64,000 bases of DNA, taken from positions 1 to 64,000 of the forward strand of contig AJXE01000012.1 of assembly GCA_000263395.1 (NCBI GenBank), read 5' to 3'. The translations under genes and the position numbers were made by a program. Shown here piece after piece: positions 16,845-26,084 of this stretch; position 1 is the stretch's first letter, and every line of letters begins with the position of its first letter. This DNA comes from Stutzerimonas stutzeri TS44 (GTDB taxonomy: Bacteria > Pseudomonadota > Gammaproteobacteria > Pseudomonadales > Pseudomonadaceae). Under the pieces are notes generated by a model. The model was given only the letters and a program-made list of their open reading frames with translations, made no database searches and had not been told where the DNA came from.

Positions 16845-17509
16845 TGCGCCTGCTACTGGTCGAAGACAGCGTAGCGCTGGCCGACGAACTGACCGCCAGC
16901 CTCACCCGCCAGGGCTACGCCATCGACTGGCTGGCCGACGGTCGCGACGCCGACTATCAGGGCAGCAGCGAACCCTATGACCTGATCATTCTCGACCTCG
17001 GCTTGCCCGGCAAGCCGGGGCTGGAGGTGCTGCGCGACTGGCGCGCACGCGGCCTCGCCACCCCGGTGCTGATCCTCACCGCACGCGGCTCCTGGGCCGA
17101 GCGCATCGAAGGGCTGAAAGCCGGCGCCGACGACTACCTGACCAAACCCTTTCATCCTGAAGAACTGCTGCTGCGCATCCAGGCGCTGCTGCGCCGCGCG
17201 CATGGCGTGGCCAATCAGCCGCTGCTGCAGGCCGGTGGCCTGGCGCTGGACGAAGCGCGCCAGAGCTGCCGCAAGGATGGCCAGGAGATCGAGCTGACCG
17301 CCGGCGAATTCCGTCTGCTGCGCTATTTCATGCTGCATCCCGGCCAGCTGCTGTCCAAGACACAGCTGACCGAGCACCTGTACGACGGTGAAACCGAGCG
17401 CGACTCGAACGTCATCGAGGTGCATATCAACCGGCTGCGCGGCAAACTCGGCCGCGAGCTGATCGAAACCCGCCGCGGCCAGGGCTACCGCTTCGGCAGT
17501 GCGCCTTGA
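16844..17509 (+). CDS. bqsR: OmpR-family response regulator (BqsR/CarR-like)
   Basis: 221 residues. Receiver domain with acidic pair E7/D8, phosphorylation site D51 ([10 protein letters not shown]) and K in TKPF; C-terminal winged helix (about 125-220) with the [13 protein letters not shown] and RGQGYRF signatures. Belongs to the PmrA/QseB/BqsR group, whose members bind direct repeats like TTAAG-N6-TTAAG. Start overlaps the upstream PepSY gene and the stop overlaps the sensor start, so the operon is tightly coupled. Confidence 0.85.
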   Translation: MRLLLVEDSVALADELTASLTRQGYAIDWLADGRDADYQGSSEPYDLIILDLGLPGKPGLEVLRDWRARGLATPVLILTARGSWAERIEGLKAGADDYLTKPFHPEELLLRIQALLRRAHGVANQPLLQAGGLALDEARQSCRKDGQEIELTAGEFRLLRYFMLHPGQLLSKTQLTEHLYDGETERDSNVIEVHINRLRGKLGRELIETRRGQGYRFGSAP

Positions 17510-18840
17510 AATCGATCCAGCGCAGTCTCAGTTTCGGCCTGGTGGCGATCCTGGTGATCGTCGGTCTGCTGCTGTTGCAGACCAGCCTGTGGCTGTTCGA
17601 AGCCGGCCTCAGGCGCAGCCTGGAAACCGACCTGCGCGAGGAGGCCGAAGGGCTGCTGGTGGCCGTGGTGCGTGGCCCCGATGGCATCCAGCTCGACACC
17701 AAGCGGCTCAACCCGCGCTACCACCGGGCCTTCTCCGGGCACTACTTCCAGATCGAACTGCCGGATCGCCGCTGGCGCTCGCGCTCGCTGTGGGACGCCG
17801 CGCCGGCGTGGCCAACCGAGCCCGGCATGGCCGCCGAACTGCTCGACGGCCCGCAGGAGCAACGCCTGCTCGCCTACCGTGCCGAGTATCAGCGCGACGG
17901 CCAGCCGATCGTCATTGCCGTGGCGCAGGACTACACACCGATCCTCGACAGCTTCGCCCGCGTACGCCTGAGCGGCCTGGGTCTGGTCGGCGTGGCGCTG
18001 CTGGTGTTCCTGCTACTGCAACGCTACGCGGTGAGCCTGGCGCTGCGGCCGCTGGAGCGCGCCCGCCAGCAGATTGCCCAGCTGCAGCAAGGCCAGCGCC
18101 AGCAGCTGGAAGGCAACGTGCCACTGGAGCTGCAACCGCTGGTCGAGCAGATCAACCATCTGCTGCAGCACACCGACGACACCCTCAAACGCTCGCGTAA
18201 CGCCCTGGGCAACCTCGGCCACGCCCTGAAGACTCCGCTGGCGGTGCTCGGCAGCCTGACCCAGCGCGAAGAACTCGCCGCCCATCCCGAACTGCAGGCC
18301 GCGCTGCAGGAACAGCTCGCGCAGATCCAGCAGCGCGTCAGCCGCGAACTGGGCCGCGCGCGCCTGGCCGGCGACGTACTGCCCGGTGCGCATTTCGATT
18401 GCGACGCCGAGTTGCCGGCGCTGTTCGACACGCTGGCGACCATCCACCGCAGCGACCTCGACCTGCGCTGGCAGGCACCGCCGGGCTGTCGCCTGCCGTG
18501 GGACCGCGAGGACATGCTGGAACTGCTGGGCAACCTGCTGGACAACGCCTGCAAATGGGCCGGCCACACCGTCACGCTGAACATCGCGCGCGCCGGCAGC
18601 GACTGGCAGATCGAGGTGAACGACGACGGCCCCGGCATCCCCGCGCCGCTGCGCGCCAAGGCACTCGGCCGCGGTATGCGGCTGGACGAGGCGGCGCAGG
18701 GGCATGGTCTGGGGCTGGATATCGTCGGCGACATCATCGCTGCCTGGCGCGGCAGCTGGGAGCTGGGCGAAAGCCCGCTGGGTGGCCTGCGGGTGACGAT
18801 TCGTCTGCCAGCCGCGCAGCCAGCGGGCCGCAGCGACTGA
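17506..18840 (+). CDS. bqsS: Sensor histidine kinase (BqsS/CarS-like) with RExxE iron motif
   Basis: 444 residues from a TTG start that overlaps the regulator's TGA. TM1 about 10-31, periplasmic region about 32-155, TM2 about 156-176, HAMP, then H239 in [14 protein letters not shown] and an HATPase domain ([30 protein letters not shown]). The periplasmic part begins with R44-E45-E46-A47-E48, the RExxE motif reported as essential for Fe(II) sensing by BqsS and at the same place. Together with the two PepSY genes this supports a ferrous-iron sensor. Confidence 0.85.
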   Translation: MKSIQRSLSFGLVAILVIVGLLLLQTSLWLFEAGLRRSLETDLREEAEGLLVAVVRGPDGIQLDTKRLNPRYHRAFSGHYFQIELPDRRWRSRSLWDAAPAWPTEPGMAAELLDGPQEQRLLAYRAEYQRDGQPIVIAVAQDYTPILDSFARVRLSGLGLVGVALLVFLLLQRYAVSLALRPLERARQQIAQLQQGQRQQLEGNVPLELQPLVEQINHLLQHTDDTLKRSRNALGNLGHALKTPLAVLGSLTQREELAAHPELQAALQEQLAQIQQRVSRELGRARLAGDVLPGAHFDCDAELPALFDTLATIHRSDLDLRWQAPPGCRLPWDREDMLELLGNLLDNACKWAGHTVTLNIARAGSDWQIEVNDDGPGIPAPLRAKALGRGMRLDEAAQGHGLGLDIVGDIIAAWRGSWELGESPLGGLRVTIRLPAAQPAGRSD

Positions 18841-18850
18841 CGGTGTGTGC

Positions 18851-19066
18851 TCAGCCCGAGCGGGCCAGCTCGTTGCGCATGTCTTCGAGCAGCGTCTCGA
18901 CCAGCAGGGTGTTCTGCACCTGCCGCCCGGCAATCACCCGGATCGCCTCGACACCATTGCCGGAATAGGACACCCGCACCAGCAACTGCCCATCGGATTG
19001 CGGCTCGACGCGCGTGCGGTATTGCGCGGAAAAATTCTCTGCCAGGTGGCGTGACATCGTCTTCAT
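18851..19066 (-). CDS. DUF1652-type small protein
   Basis: About 71 residues (MKTMSRHLAENFSAQYR... ending EDMRNELARSG). The pattern of a short basic N-terminus, a central VRVSYSGNGVEAIRVIAG beta region and a C-terminal acidic helix resembles the DUF1652 proteins common in Pseudomonas, whose function is unknown. Starts at 19066 or 19057 are both possible; the ribosome site is weak. Convergent with bqsS, 10 bp apart. Confidence 0.6.
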   Translation of the reverse strand: MKTMSRHLAENFSAQYRTRVEPQSDGQLLVRVSYSGNGVEAIRVIAGRQVQNTLLVETLLEDMRNELARSG

Positions 19067-19186
19067 GCAGCATCTCGCACGGGTAGCCTGCAGACAAAGA
19101 CCATGCGTTCCACTCGGAAACTCCCGCCACTCATCGGGAAGCCCCGGCGACTCACCCAACTGTCACCTAACGGTTCTAGACGAACG

Positions 19187-19285
19187 CTATCCCTCCTCGC
19201 GCTCGGCATATGCCAGCCAGGCCAGAAACCCCATCGCGACCAGGGCGACGGATGACATTCCCACGGCTTGCCACAACAGACCCAT
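19187..19285 (-). CDS. 32-residue single-TM microprotein
   Basis: A short frame beginning MGLLWQAVGMSS with a strong AAGGAGGT site before its ATG at 19285. One hydrophobic helix spans about residues 5-26, followed by a charged tail (AEREEG). The strong ribosome site and membrane helix suggest a genuine small membrane protein. It is transcribed away from a WYL regulator whose start lies 115 bp off, so that regulator may control it (inference). No family recognised. Confidence 0.5.
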   Translation of the reverse strand: MGLLWQAVGMSSVALVAMGFLAWLAYAEREEG

Positions 19286-19399
19286 CGCGACCTCCTTCGG
19301 CCGAATCGGCTTGAAACACACCCCGAATATATGTAGCGTCCGACGACACGTCGAGCATGCAGACATAGGCATGTAAAGTTTTCGAACGGAACCGCCGCC

Positions 19400-20272
19400 A
19401 TGAAAAGGGAACAATCGCTCAGCCACATCCGCTGGGACCTCGCCCTGCGCTACCGCCTGATCGAAACGGTCGCCTGGTGGGAAGGCCGCCTGACCACGGG
19501 CCATCTGATGCAGAGCTTCGGCATCAGCCGCCAGCAGGCGTCGAAGGACATCAACACCTACCTCAACGAACATGCGCCGAAAAACCTGACATATGACCGT
19601 CACCTGAAGGGCTACAAGCCGGCGAAGAACTTCCGCCCACGCTTCATCGACGCCAGCGCCAGCGCCTACCTGCATCTGCTCGACCAGAACCGCATGCGCG
19701 CGCCGCACATCGAAGGCCTGGCGCTGGCCTACGCGCACACCGAGGTGTTGCAGGTGCCCGACCGCAGCATCCGCCCGGAAGTGCTGCGGCCGATCCTGCT
19801 GGCCTGCCGCGAGGGCCTGCGGCTGGAGACTGAATACGTGTCGCTGGCCAACCCGGCGGTGGAAATCCGCGTGATGGCACCGCACACGCTGGTCTACACC
19901 GGCATGCGCTGGCACGTGCGCGCCTACTGCGAGAAGAACCGCGCCTACCGCGACTTCGTCCTCAGCCGCTTTCGCGGTGAGCCGGAGCTGATGGACGCCA
20001 GCGAACATGACCGCGAGCAGGACGCGGCGTGGAATACCCCGGTGACGGTACTGATCGAACCCGACGCGCGGCTGAGCCCGGCGCAGAAGGCGATCATCGA
20101 GGTGGACTTCGGCATGGTCGACGGCCAGTTGCCGGTGGAGACGCGCGGGGCGCTGGTGCAGTACGTGCTGCAGCGCTTCGGGATTGATCCGAATACGGTG
20201 CAGGCGAATGCGGCGGCGCAGCAGCTGCAGGTGGGGAATCTGCAGGCGCTGAAGGGGTGGTTGTACTCGTGA
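19400..20272 (+). CDS. WYL-domain transcriptional regulator (BrxR/CapW-like layout)
   Basis: 290 residues. N-terminal winged helix (about 1-70, with FGISRQQASKDINTYL as recognition region), a WYL domain (about 120-195, containing HTLVYTGMRWHVRAYCEKNRAYRDFVLSRF split over the core) and a C-terminal WCX-like part. This architecture matches BrxR/CapW repressors, but no defence genes adjoin it, so it is likely a stand-alone chromosomal regulator. The upstream divergent region has an inverted repeat CATGC-N8-GCATG (19356-19373) that may be an operator. Confidence 0.75.
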   Translation: MKREQSLSHIRWDLALRYRLIETVAWWEGRLTTGHLMQSFGISRQQASKDINTYLNEHAPKNLTYDRHLKGYKPAKNFRPRFIDASASAYLHLLDQNRMRAPHIEGLALAYAHTEVLQVPDRSIRPEVLRPILLACREGLRLETEYVSLANPAVEIRVMAPHTLVYTGMRWHVRAYCEKNRAYRDFVLSRFRGEPELMDASEHDREQDAAWNTPVTVLIEPDARLSPAQKAIIEVDFGMVDGQLPVETRGALVQYVLQRFGIDPNTVQANAAAQQLQVGNLQALKGWLYS

Positions 20273-20353
20273 GGGGTTGGCTTAGCTCGGCAGCAGCCAC
20301 CGGGTGCGCCTTGCACGACGCGTCACTGTTCCCCGCCACCGGAGAGGTCGTAG

Positions 20354-20381
20354 GGTGGAAAACCGTGCAGCGTTTTCCACC
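20354..20381. repeat. REP-like hairpin (GGTGGAAAAC / GTTTTCCACC)
   Basis: A 10-bp perfect inverted repeat with an 8-base loop just after the WYL gene. Sequences of this kind are scattered repeats in pseudomonads. It lacks a T-run directly after the stem, so it is not a clear terminator. Confidence 0.6.
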
Positions 20382-20420
20382 ATTGGTGGCGTGTAGGTTT
20401 GAGTCTGATGCCGCGCTCCT

Positions 20421-21006
20421 TTCGGCCCGAGCTACAGGTTGCGCCTTGCACGGCGCCTCACTTTTCTTTGCACGCGCAAAGAAAAGTAAGCAAAAGAAAG
20501 CGCGCCCCTTCATCCGGGTCCGGGAGCTTCGCCCCCGGACTTCCCTCCTTCCGCCAGCACTCCGGGGACCGGCGTACAAGGGCCATCCCTGGCCCTTTAC
20601 GCCTCTCGCGGCATCCATGCCGCTCGCTCCCCTGCGTGCTGGCTTCACTCGGCCTGCTGCAAGGGGAAGAGTGGTATCGCCTGTTGAGCCGTGCATGGAA
20701 AAGCAAAAGGCGAAGCAAAGCGAAGCCGGCTTTCGATCCTTCAGGCAACTCGGACTCCCTACCCCTTCAGGAGGCCGAACGCAGGCGTTACGTAGGGGGA
20801 CGCGAGGCATGGACGCCGAGCGAGTCACGAAGGGACAGGGATGTCCCTTCGTGACGTGCCCCCGGAGCGACGCCGGAGTGAGGGAAGTCTGGTCGCGTAG
20901 CGGCCAGCCCCGGATGCAGGGGGCGCCTTCTCTTTGGTTACTTTCTCTTGGCGAGACAAGAGAAAGTGACGCGCCGTGCAAGGCGCAACCTGTAGCCCGG
21001 GCCGAG
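20421..21006. repeat. MITE-like element: about 586 bp with about 100-bp terminal inverted repeats
   Basis: The left end (20421-20517) and the reverse complement of the right end (20909-21006) align over about 97 bases with mostly single changes. Both begin TCGGCCCG-GCTACAGGTTG, run through CGCCTTGCACGGCGC, and contain a nested hairpin (CTTTTCTTTG...CAAAGAAAAG). Similarity weakens but continues inward (clamped GC-rich blocks such as CCGGACTTCCCTC and its mirror). No protein-coding frame in it looks real. A diverged end copy occurs at about 20295-20325. It fills 20273-21119 together with the hairpin. Confidence 0.75.
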
Positions 21007-21119
21007 GAAAACGCAACGGCCCATCCCAAACCGCCGCGCCACCCAGCATCAAAAGACCATCAGCGCCCCGTCCCAACGCCACGGCGCGCGCTCCTTAGCC
21101 CAGCGAGAGCCCAACGCGC

Positions 21120-22355
21120 ATGCGCCTGATCCACACCTCCGACTGGCACCTCGGCCAGACCCTCCACGGCCAAGACCGCGACCACGAACACGCGCAGTTC
21201 CTCGCCTGGCTCCTCGACCAGCTGGTAGCCCAGCGCGCCGACGCCCTGCTGATCGCCGGCGACGTGTTCGACACGGTCAACCCGCCACTCAAGGCCCAGG
21301 AACGCCTGTACGACTTCATCGTCCGCGCCCACGAGAAACTCCCGCAGCTGGACATCGTGATGATCGCCGGCAACCACGACTCGGGCGGCCGCATCGAACT
21401 GCCGGCGCCGCTGATGAAGCGCCTCAATGCCCACGCCGTGGGTCGCATCAGCTGGGTCGCCGAGGGCCAGCTCGACCATCAGCGCCTGCTGGTGCCGCTG
21501 CATGACGCCAATGGCAACACCGCCGCCTGGTGCCTGACCCTGCCCTTCCTGCGCCCGGCCGAGGTCACCGGCATGGAACTGGGCGACGACTATATGGCCG
21601 GCATTCGCCAGGTGCATGAACGGCTGATCGCCGCCGCCGAAACCACACGCCAGCTCGGCCAGGCGCTGGTCGCCATGAGCCATGCGCACATGGCCGGCGG
21701 CGCGGTGTCGGAGGAGTCCGAGCGCAATATCGTCATCGGCAATGCCGAGGCGCTGCCGGCCAGCCTGTTTCCCGAGTCCGTCGCTTACGTCGCCCTTGGC
21801 CACCTGCACAAGCCGCAGCAGGTCGCCGGGCAGTCGCGCATCCGCTATAGCGGCTCGCCGCTGCCGCTGTCCTTCGCCGAGGTCAACTACGCGCATCAGG
21901 TGCTGCTGGTCGAGCTCGAGGGCGAGACGCTGAAACAGGTCGACAGCCTGCCGGTGCCGCGCGCGGTCCAGATGATCCGCATCGGCCGCGCCCCGCTGGC
22001 CGAGGTGATCGCCGCGCTGGAGGCGCTGCCGCCCACCGGGCTGTTCGACGAAAACCTGCCCTGGCTGGAAGTGCGCGTGCTGCTCGACGAACCGCTGCCG
22101 GATCTGCGCCAGCGCATCGAAGCTGCGATCGCCGGCAAGGCCTGCCGGCTGGTGCGCATCGCCAGCGAATACGCCGGCAAGCGCGGCGAAACGGAATCGG
22201 AAGTGCTGCTCGGCCTCGACCAGATCAGCCCGCAGGAGCTGTTCGCCCGCGCCTGGGAGGAACAGTACGGCAACCCGGCGGACGAACAGGCGCTGGACGA
22301 TTTCGCCACGTTGCTGCAACGGGTCGAGTTCGCCCATGAGGAGATTGAGCGATGA
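21120..22355 (+). CDS. sbcD: Exonuclease SbcCD, subunit D
   Basis: 411 residues. Phosphoesterase motifs in order: HTSDWHLGQTLHG (5-17), AGDVFDTVNPP, AGNHDSGGR, and GHLHKPQ, giving the two-metal site of Mre11-type nucleases. A C-terminal capping region follows. With SbcC it cleaves hairpins and protein-blocked ends. The palindromic MITE-like element and REP arrays nearby are the kind of DNA this complex acts on, although the proximity may be coincidence. Stop overlaps the sbcC start (ATGA). Confidence 0.95.
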   Translation: MRLIHTSDWHLGQTLHGQDRDHEHAQFLAWLLDQLVAQRADALLIAGDVFDTVNPPLKAQERLYDFIVRAHEKLPQLDIVMIAGNHDSGGRIELPAPLMKRLNAHAVGRISWVAEGQLDHQRLLVPLHDANGNTAAWCLTLPFLRPAEVTGMELGDDYMAGIRQVHERLIAAAETTRQLGQALVAMSHAHMAGGAVSEESERNIVIGNAEALPASLFPESVAYVALGHLHKPQQVAGQSRIRYSGSPLPLSFAEVNYAHQVLLVELEGETLKQVDSLPVPRAVQMIRIGRAPLAEVIAALEALPPTGLFDENLPWLEVRVLLDEPLPDLRQRIEAAIAGKACRLVRIASEYAGKRGETESEVLLGLDQISPQELFARAWEEQYGNPADEQALDDFATLLQRVEFAHEEIER

Positions 22356-25300
22356 AAATCCTCGCCATTCGCCTGAAGAACCTGGCCTCACTGGCCGGCG
22401 AACAGGTCATCGATTTCACCGCCGAACCGCTGGCCAGCGCCGGCCTGTTCGCCATCACCGGGCCGACCGGCGCCGGCAAGAGCACCATTCTCGACGCTCT
22501 GTGCCTGGCGCTGTTCGGCAGCACGCCGCGGCTGGACAGCGTCTCGCCGCTGAACAAGGTGCCCGAGGTGGACGCCGAGATCGGCGGTGGCGACGAGCGC
22601 AACCTGCTGCGCCGCGGCTGCGGCAGTGGCTACGCCGAGGTGGATTTCGTCGGTGTCGACGGCCACCGCTACCGCGCCCGCTGGGAGGTCAAGCGCGCCC
22701 GCGAAAAGGTCGACGGCCGCCTGCAGGCCAGCAGCCAGAGCCTCACCGATCTCGACAGCGGCACGCTGCTGGCCAGCGGCAAGAAGCGCGAATTCAAGGA
22801 ACTGCTCGAAGCCCGCCTGGGTCTGACCCTGGCGCAGTTCACCCGCGCCGTACTGCTGGCCCAGAGCGAGTTTTCCGCCTTCCTCAAGGCCGACGACAAC
22901 GAGCGTGGCACCCTGCTGGAAAAGCTCACCGACACCGGCCTCTACAGCCGACTCGGCCAGGCCGCCTTCGAGGCCGCCAAACAGGCGAAGGAAAACCTCA
23001 CCCGCCTGGAACAGCAGGCCGGCGGCCTGCAGCCGCTGGAGCCGGAGCAGCGTGAAGCACTGCAGCACGAACATCAGGCCCAGCTCGACGAACTGAAGCA
23101 GCTGCAACAGCAGCTCAAGATGCTGGAAGCCCTGCGGCAATGGCTCAGCGAGCTGCAGCGCCTGGAAGGCGAGCGCGAAGCAGCGCGCCAGCAGTTGCAG
23201 GACGCCGAAGACGAACGCGAGAGCCTGGCCGAGGCCCGCCGTATTCTCGAGCTGTTCGAATTGCTCGCGCCGCAGCGCCATCGTTTTCTACGGCAGCAGG
23301 AACTCGATCCACTGCTGGGCAAGGCCGCCGACAGCCTGACGCGCCTGCAGCACGAGGAACAAAGCCTGCAACAACGTCTCGACAGTTTGCAGAGCCAATG
23401 CGCAGCAGCCGGCAACGACCTACGCGAGGCCGAACAGGCGCGTCAGACCGCGGAGCCCAGGCTGGCGCAGGCACGCCGTGAAGAGGAGCGCCTCAGCCAC
23501 CTGAACACCGACCTCGTCTCGATCCGCGAAGAAAGCGTCCAGGCCGATGCCGCGGCGAGCGCCGGCGAGGCAACGCTCAAGCAGCTCGGTGAACAGCAAC
23601 AGCGCGCCGCCGAACAGCTCGCGACGCTGATCCAGCAACTCGAAACGAGCGCAGCGCTGCAACCGCTCTGTGCCGCCTGGGGCGGCTACCGGCCGCGTCT
23701 GCAACAGGCCGTGCAGCTGGCGGCGCGGCTGCAGCAAGGGCAGAGCGAGCTCCCCGCGCTGCAAGCGCAGGCTGAGGTCGCGGAGTCGCAGCAAAGCCAG
23801 GCGCGGGCGGCGCTGGATAGCCTGCAAGGCGAGCGCGACAGCGAGGTCGGCCTGGCCGAACAGCTGGCCCAGCTGCATAGACAGCTCGATGAATGGCGCC
23901 AGGCCGAGCGCGAAACCGAGGCGCTGCACCAGCTCTGGTCGCAGCAACTCAGCCTCGTCGCCAGCCAGCACGAACTGAGCGACGCCCACCGTCGCCAGCA
24001 GGCCGAACTGGACAGCCTGGTGCCGCTGGGCAAACAGGCCCGTAGCGAACGCGATGCCGCCGAGCAGGCGCTCAAGGTCACCCTCGCCCTGCTCGAACGC
24101 CAGCGCCTGGCGCGCAGCGAGAATGTCGAGGCGCTGCGTGCGGCGCTGGTCCCGGGCGAACCCTGCCCGGTCTGCGGCAGCGGCGAGCATCCCTGGCACC
24201 AGACCGATGCGCTGGTCGCCAGCCTCGACCGCCACGATGACCACGAGGCCGAGCGCGCGCAGCAGGCGCTACAGGAACAGGATCAGCGTCTGCAGGAGCT
24301 GCGTGACCGCCACGTTGCCCTCAGCACGCAGTTGCGCCAGACGCAGCAGCGCCAGGGCGAAGTCGACGCGCAGCTGCAGGCTCTGGCGCCGCGCCTGCTC
24401 GCCCTGCCCGCCCACGCCCAGCTACTTGAACAGCCGGAAGCCGAGCGTTCGCAATGGCTGGAAGCGCAGCTCTCGACACTCAAGGAACAGATCGCCAGTG
24501 CCAGCCAGCGTCAGCAGCAACTGCTCGCCCTGCAACAGCGCAGCGAAACCCTGCAGCAGGCCTGGCAGGCCGCGCGCGAAGCCTGTGTCGAAGCAACTCA
24601 ACAACTCACCCGCCAACGCGATGCGCTCGCCCGCGACACTCAACAGCTCGACGAGGAACTGCAGGCGTTTGCCGAGCTGCTGCCCGCCGAGCACCTGCAG
24701 CGCTGGCGCGAAAACCCGGCGCAGACCTTCATGCAGCTGGACGCCAGCATTGCCACGCGGCTGGAGCAACTGCAGGCGCAGACCGAACTGGCCGAGGAAC
24801 TGCGCCAGTGCGAGCAGCGCCGCAACGACGAGCAGCTGCAGCAACGCCATCGCCAGGAGAAACAGACGAGCTGCAACGCGCGGCTGAGCGAGCGCGAGAA
24901 ACTGCTGCTGGCCAGCCAGCAGGCGCTGCGCACCAGTCTTGGCGAACAGAGCAGCGCCAACGCCTGGCAACAGCAGCTGGAGACGGCCATCCAGACCGTA
25001 CGTCAGGCGCAGGCCGCGATTGATCAGCAGCTCAACGAGAGCAAGCTCGGCCTGACGCGCCTGCACAGCGAGCAGCAGAACTGTCGCGAGCGCCACGCCG
25101 AACTGGCGCAGGAACGCGACGCGCTGAACGCGGAACTGGCAGCCTGGCGCGCCAGCCATGCGCAGCTGGATGACGCTACCCTCGCCCAGCTGCTGCACAT
25201 GGACGACCAGCCGATCGCCGAGACGCGCCAGCGCCTGCGCGACAACAGCGAAACCCTGACCCGCTGTCGCGAACGTCTGGATGGCTGCCTCAATCGCCTG

Positions 25301-25996
25301 AACCTGCACAACCAGCAGCAGAGCGAAACACCGGATGCCGAGCAGTTGCAGCAGCGCCACGCCGAGCAACTGCAGCAGTGCGAGCTGGCCGACCAGCGCT
25401 GCGCGGAAACCCGCGCCAGGCTGATCGACGACGACAAACGCCGCAGCCAGAGCCAGGCGCTGCTCGCCGAGATCGACGTTGCGCGCGCCGAGCATCAGCG
25501 CTGGGGGCGTATCGCTGCGCTGATCGGCTCCAGCGACGGCGGTGCCTTCCGCAAGATCGCCCAGGCCTACAACCTCGACCTACTGGTACAGCACGCCAAC
25601 GTGCAGCTGCGCCAACTGGCGCGGCGCTACCGGCTCAAGCGCGGCGGCAGTCCGCTGGGCCTCTTGGTGATGGATACCGAGATGGGCGACGAGCTGCGCT
25701 CGGTGCATTCACTGTCCGGCGGCGAGACCTTCCTCGTCTCGCTGGCGCTGGCGCTGGGCCTGGCCTCGATGGCTTCGAGCAAGCTCAGGATCGAATCGCT
25801 GTTCATCGACGAAGGCTTCGGCAGCCTCGATCCCGAGTCGCTGCAGATCGCCATGGACGCGCTGGATTCGCTGCAGGCGCAGGGTCGCAAGGTGGCGGTG
25901 ATCAGCCATGTCGCGGAGATGCACGAACGCATTCCGGTGCAGATCCAGGTGCAGCGCCAGGGCAACGGCCAGAGCGCGCTGAGGATTGTCGGCTGA
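22352..25996 (+). CDS. sbcC: Exonuclease SbcCD, ATPase subunit C
   Basis: 1214 residues, the Rad50-like architecture: N-terminal Walker A GPTGAGKST (37-45), two long Gln/Leu/Glu-rich coiled coils, a central zinc hook CPVCG (about residue 605), and C-terminal signature HSLSGGETFLVSLALAL with Walker B SLFIDEGFGSLDPESL. The coiled coils are unusually rich in glutamine, common in pseudomonads. It dimerises through the hook and drives SbcD nuclease by ATP hydrolysis. Confidence 0.95.
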   Translation: MKILAIRLKNLASLAGEQVIDFTAEPLASAGLFAITGPTGAGKSTILDALCLALFGSTPRLDSVSPLNKVPEVDAEIGGGDERNLLRRGCGSGYAEVDFVGVDGHRYRARWEVKRAREKVDGRLQASSQSLTDLDSGTLLASGKKREFKELLEARLGLTLAQFTRAVLLAQSEFSAFLKADDNERGTLLEKLTDTGLYSRLGQAAFEAAKQAKENLTRLEQQAGGLQPLEPEQREALQHEHQAQLDELKQLQQQLKMLEALRQWLSELQRLEGEREAARQQLQDAEDERESLAEARRILELFELLAPQRHRFLRQQELDPLLGKAADSLTRLQHEEQSLQQRLDSLQSQCAAAGNDLREAEQARQTAEPRLAQARREEERLSHLNTDLVSIREESVQADAAASAGEATLKQLGEQQQRAAEQLATLIQQLETSAALQPLCAAWGGYRPRLQQAVQLAARLQQGQSELPALQAQAEVAESQQSQARAALDSLQGERDSEVGLAEQLAQLHRQLDEWRQAERETEALHQLWSQQLSLVASQHELSDAHRRQQAELDSLVPLGKQARSERDAAEQALKVTLALLERQRLARSENVEALRAALVPGEPCPVCGSGEHPWHQTDALVASLDRHDDHEAERAQQALQEQDQRLQELRDRHVALSTQLRQTQQRQGEVDAQLQALAPRLLALPAHAQLLEQPEAERSQWLEAQLSTLKEQIASASQRQQQLLALQQRSETLQQAWQAAREACVEATQQLTRQRDALARDTQQLDEELQAFAELLPAEHLQRWRENPAQTFMQLDASIATRLEQLQAQTELAEELRQCEQRRNDEQLQQRHRQEKQTSCNARLSEREKLLLASQQALRTSLGEQSSANAWQQQLETAIQTVRQAQAAIDQQLNESKLGLTRLHSEQQNCRERHAELAQERDALNAELAAWRASHAQLDDATLAQLLHMDDQPIAETRQRLRDNSETLTRCRERLDGCLNRLNLHNQQQSETPDAEQLQQRHAEQLQQCELADQRCAETRARLIDDDKRRSQSQALLAEIDVARAEHQRWGRIAALIGSSDGGAFRKIAQAYNLDLLVQHANVQLRQLARRYRLKRGGSPLGLLVMDTEMGDELRSVHSLSGGETFLVSLALALGLASMASSKLRIESLFIDEGFGSLDPESLQIAMDALDSLQAQGRKVAVISHVAEMHERIPVQIQVQRQGNGQSALRIVG

Positions 25997-26019
25997 GGTG
26001 CGCCGGCGCGGCAGGCCGG

Positions 26020-26051
26020 CTAAGTTTCACTTAAGTTTCGCCGCCTAGAAT
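26020..26051 (+). promoter_or_regulatory. BqsR/PmrA-like box and promoter of the cytochrome b561 gene
   Basis: CTAAG (26020-26024), TTTCAC, TTAAG (26031-26035), then TAGAAT (26046-26051) ten bases later as -10. One mismatch to TTAAG-N6-TTAAG. The spacing to the -10 is the same as in the site at 47541. It lies 34 bp before the ATG of the cytochrome gene. Confidence 0.65.
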
Positions 26052-26084
26052 CACCCTCCGTTACCCCTACGTGGAGCAGGTGAA

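Noticed and set aside
18845-19086. Plus-strand small frames after bqsS as a fifth operon gene (bqsT)
   Set aside because: No ribosome site. The minus-strand frame gives a DUF1652-like protein instead.
20257-21129. 290-codon plus-strand frame downstream of the WYL gene
   Set aside because: It runs through the inverted-repeat element, has no domain, and its codons mirror the repeat arms on both strands.
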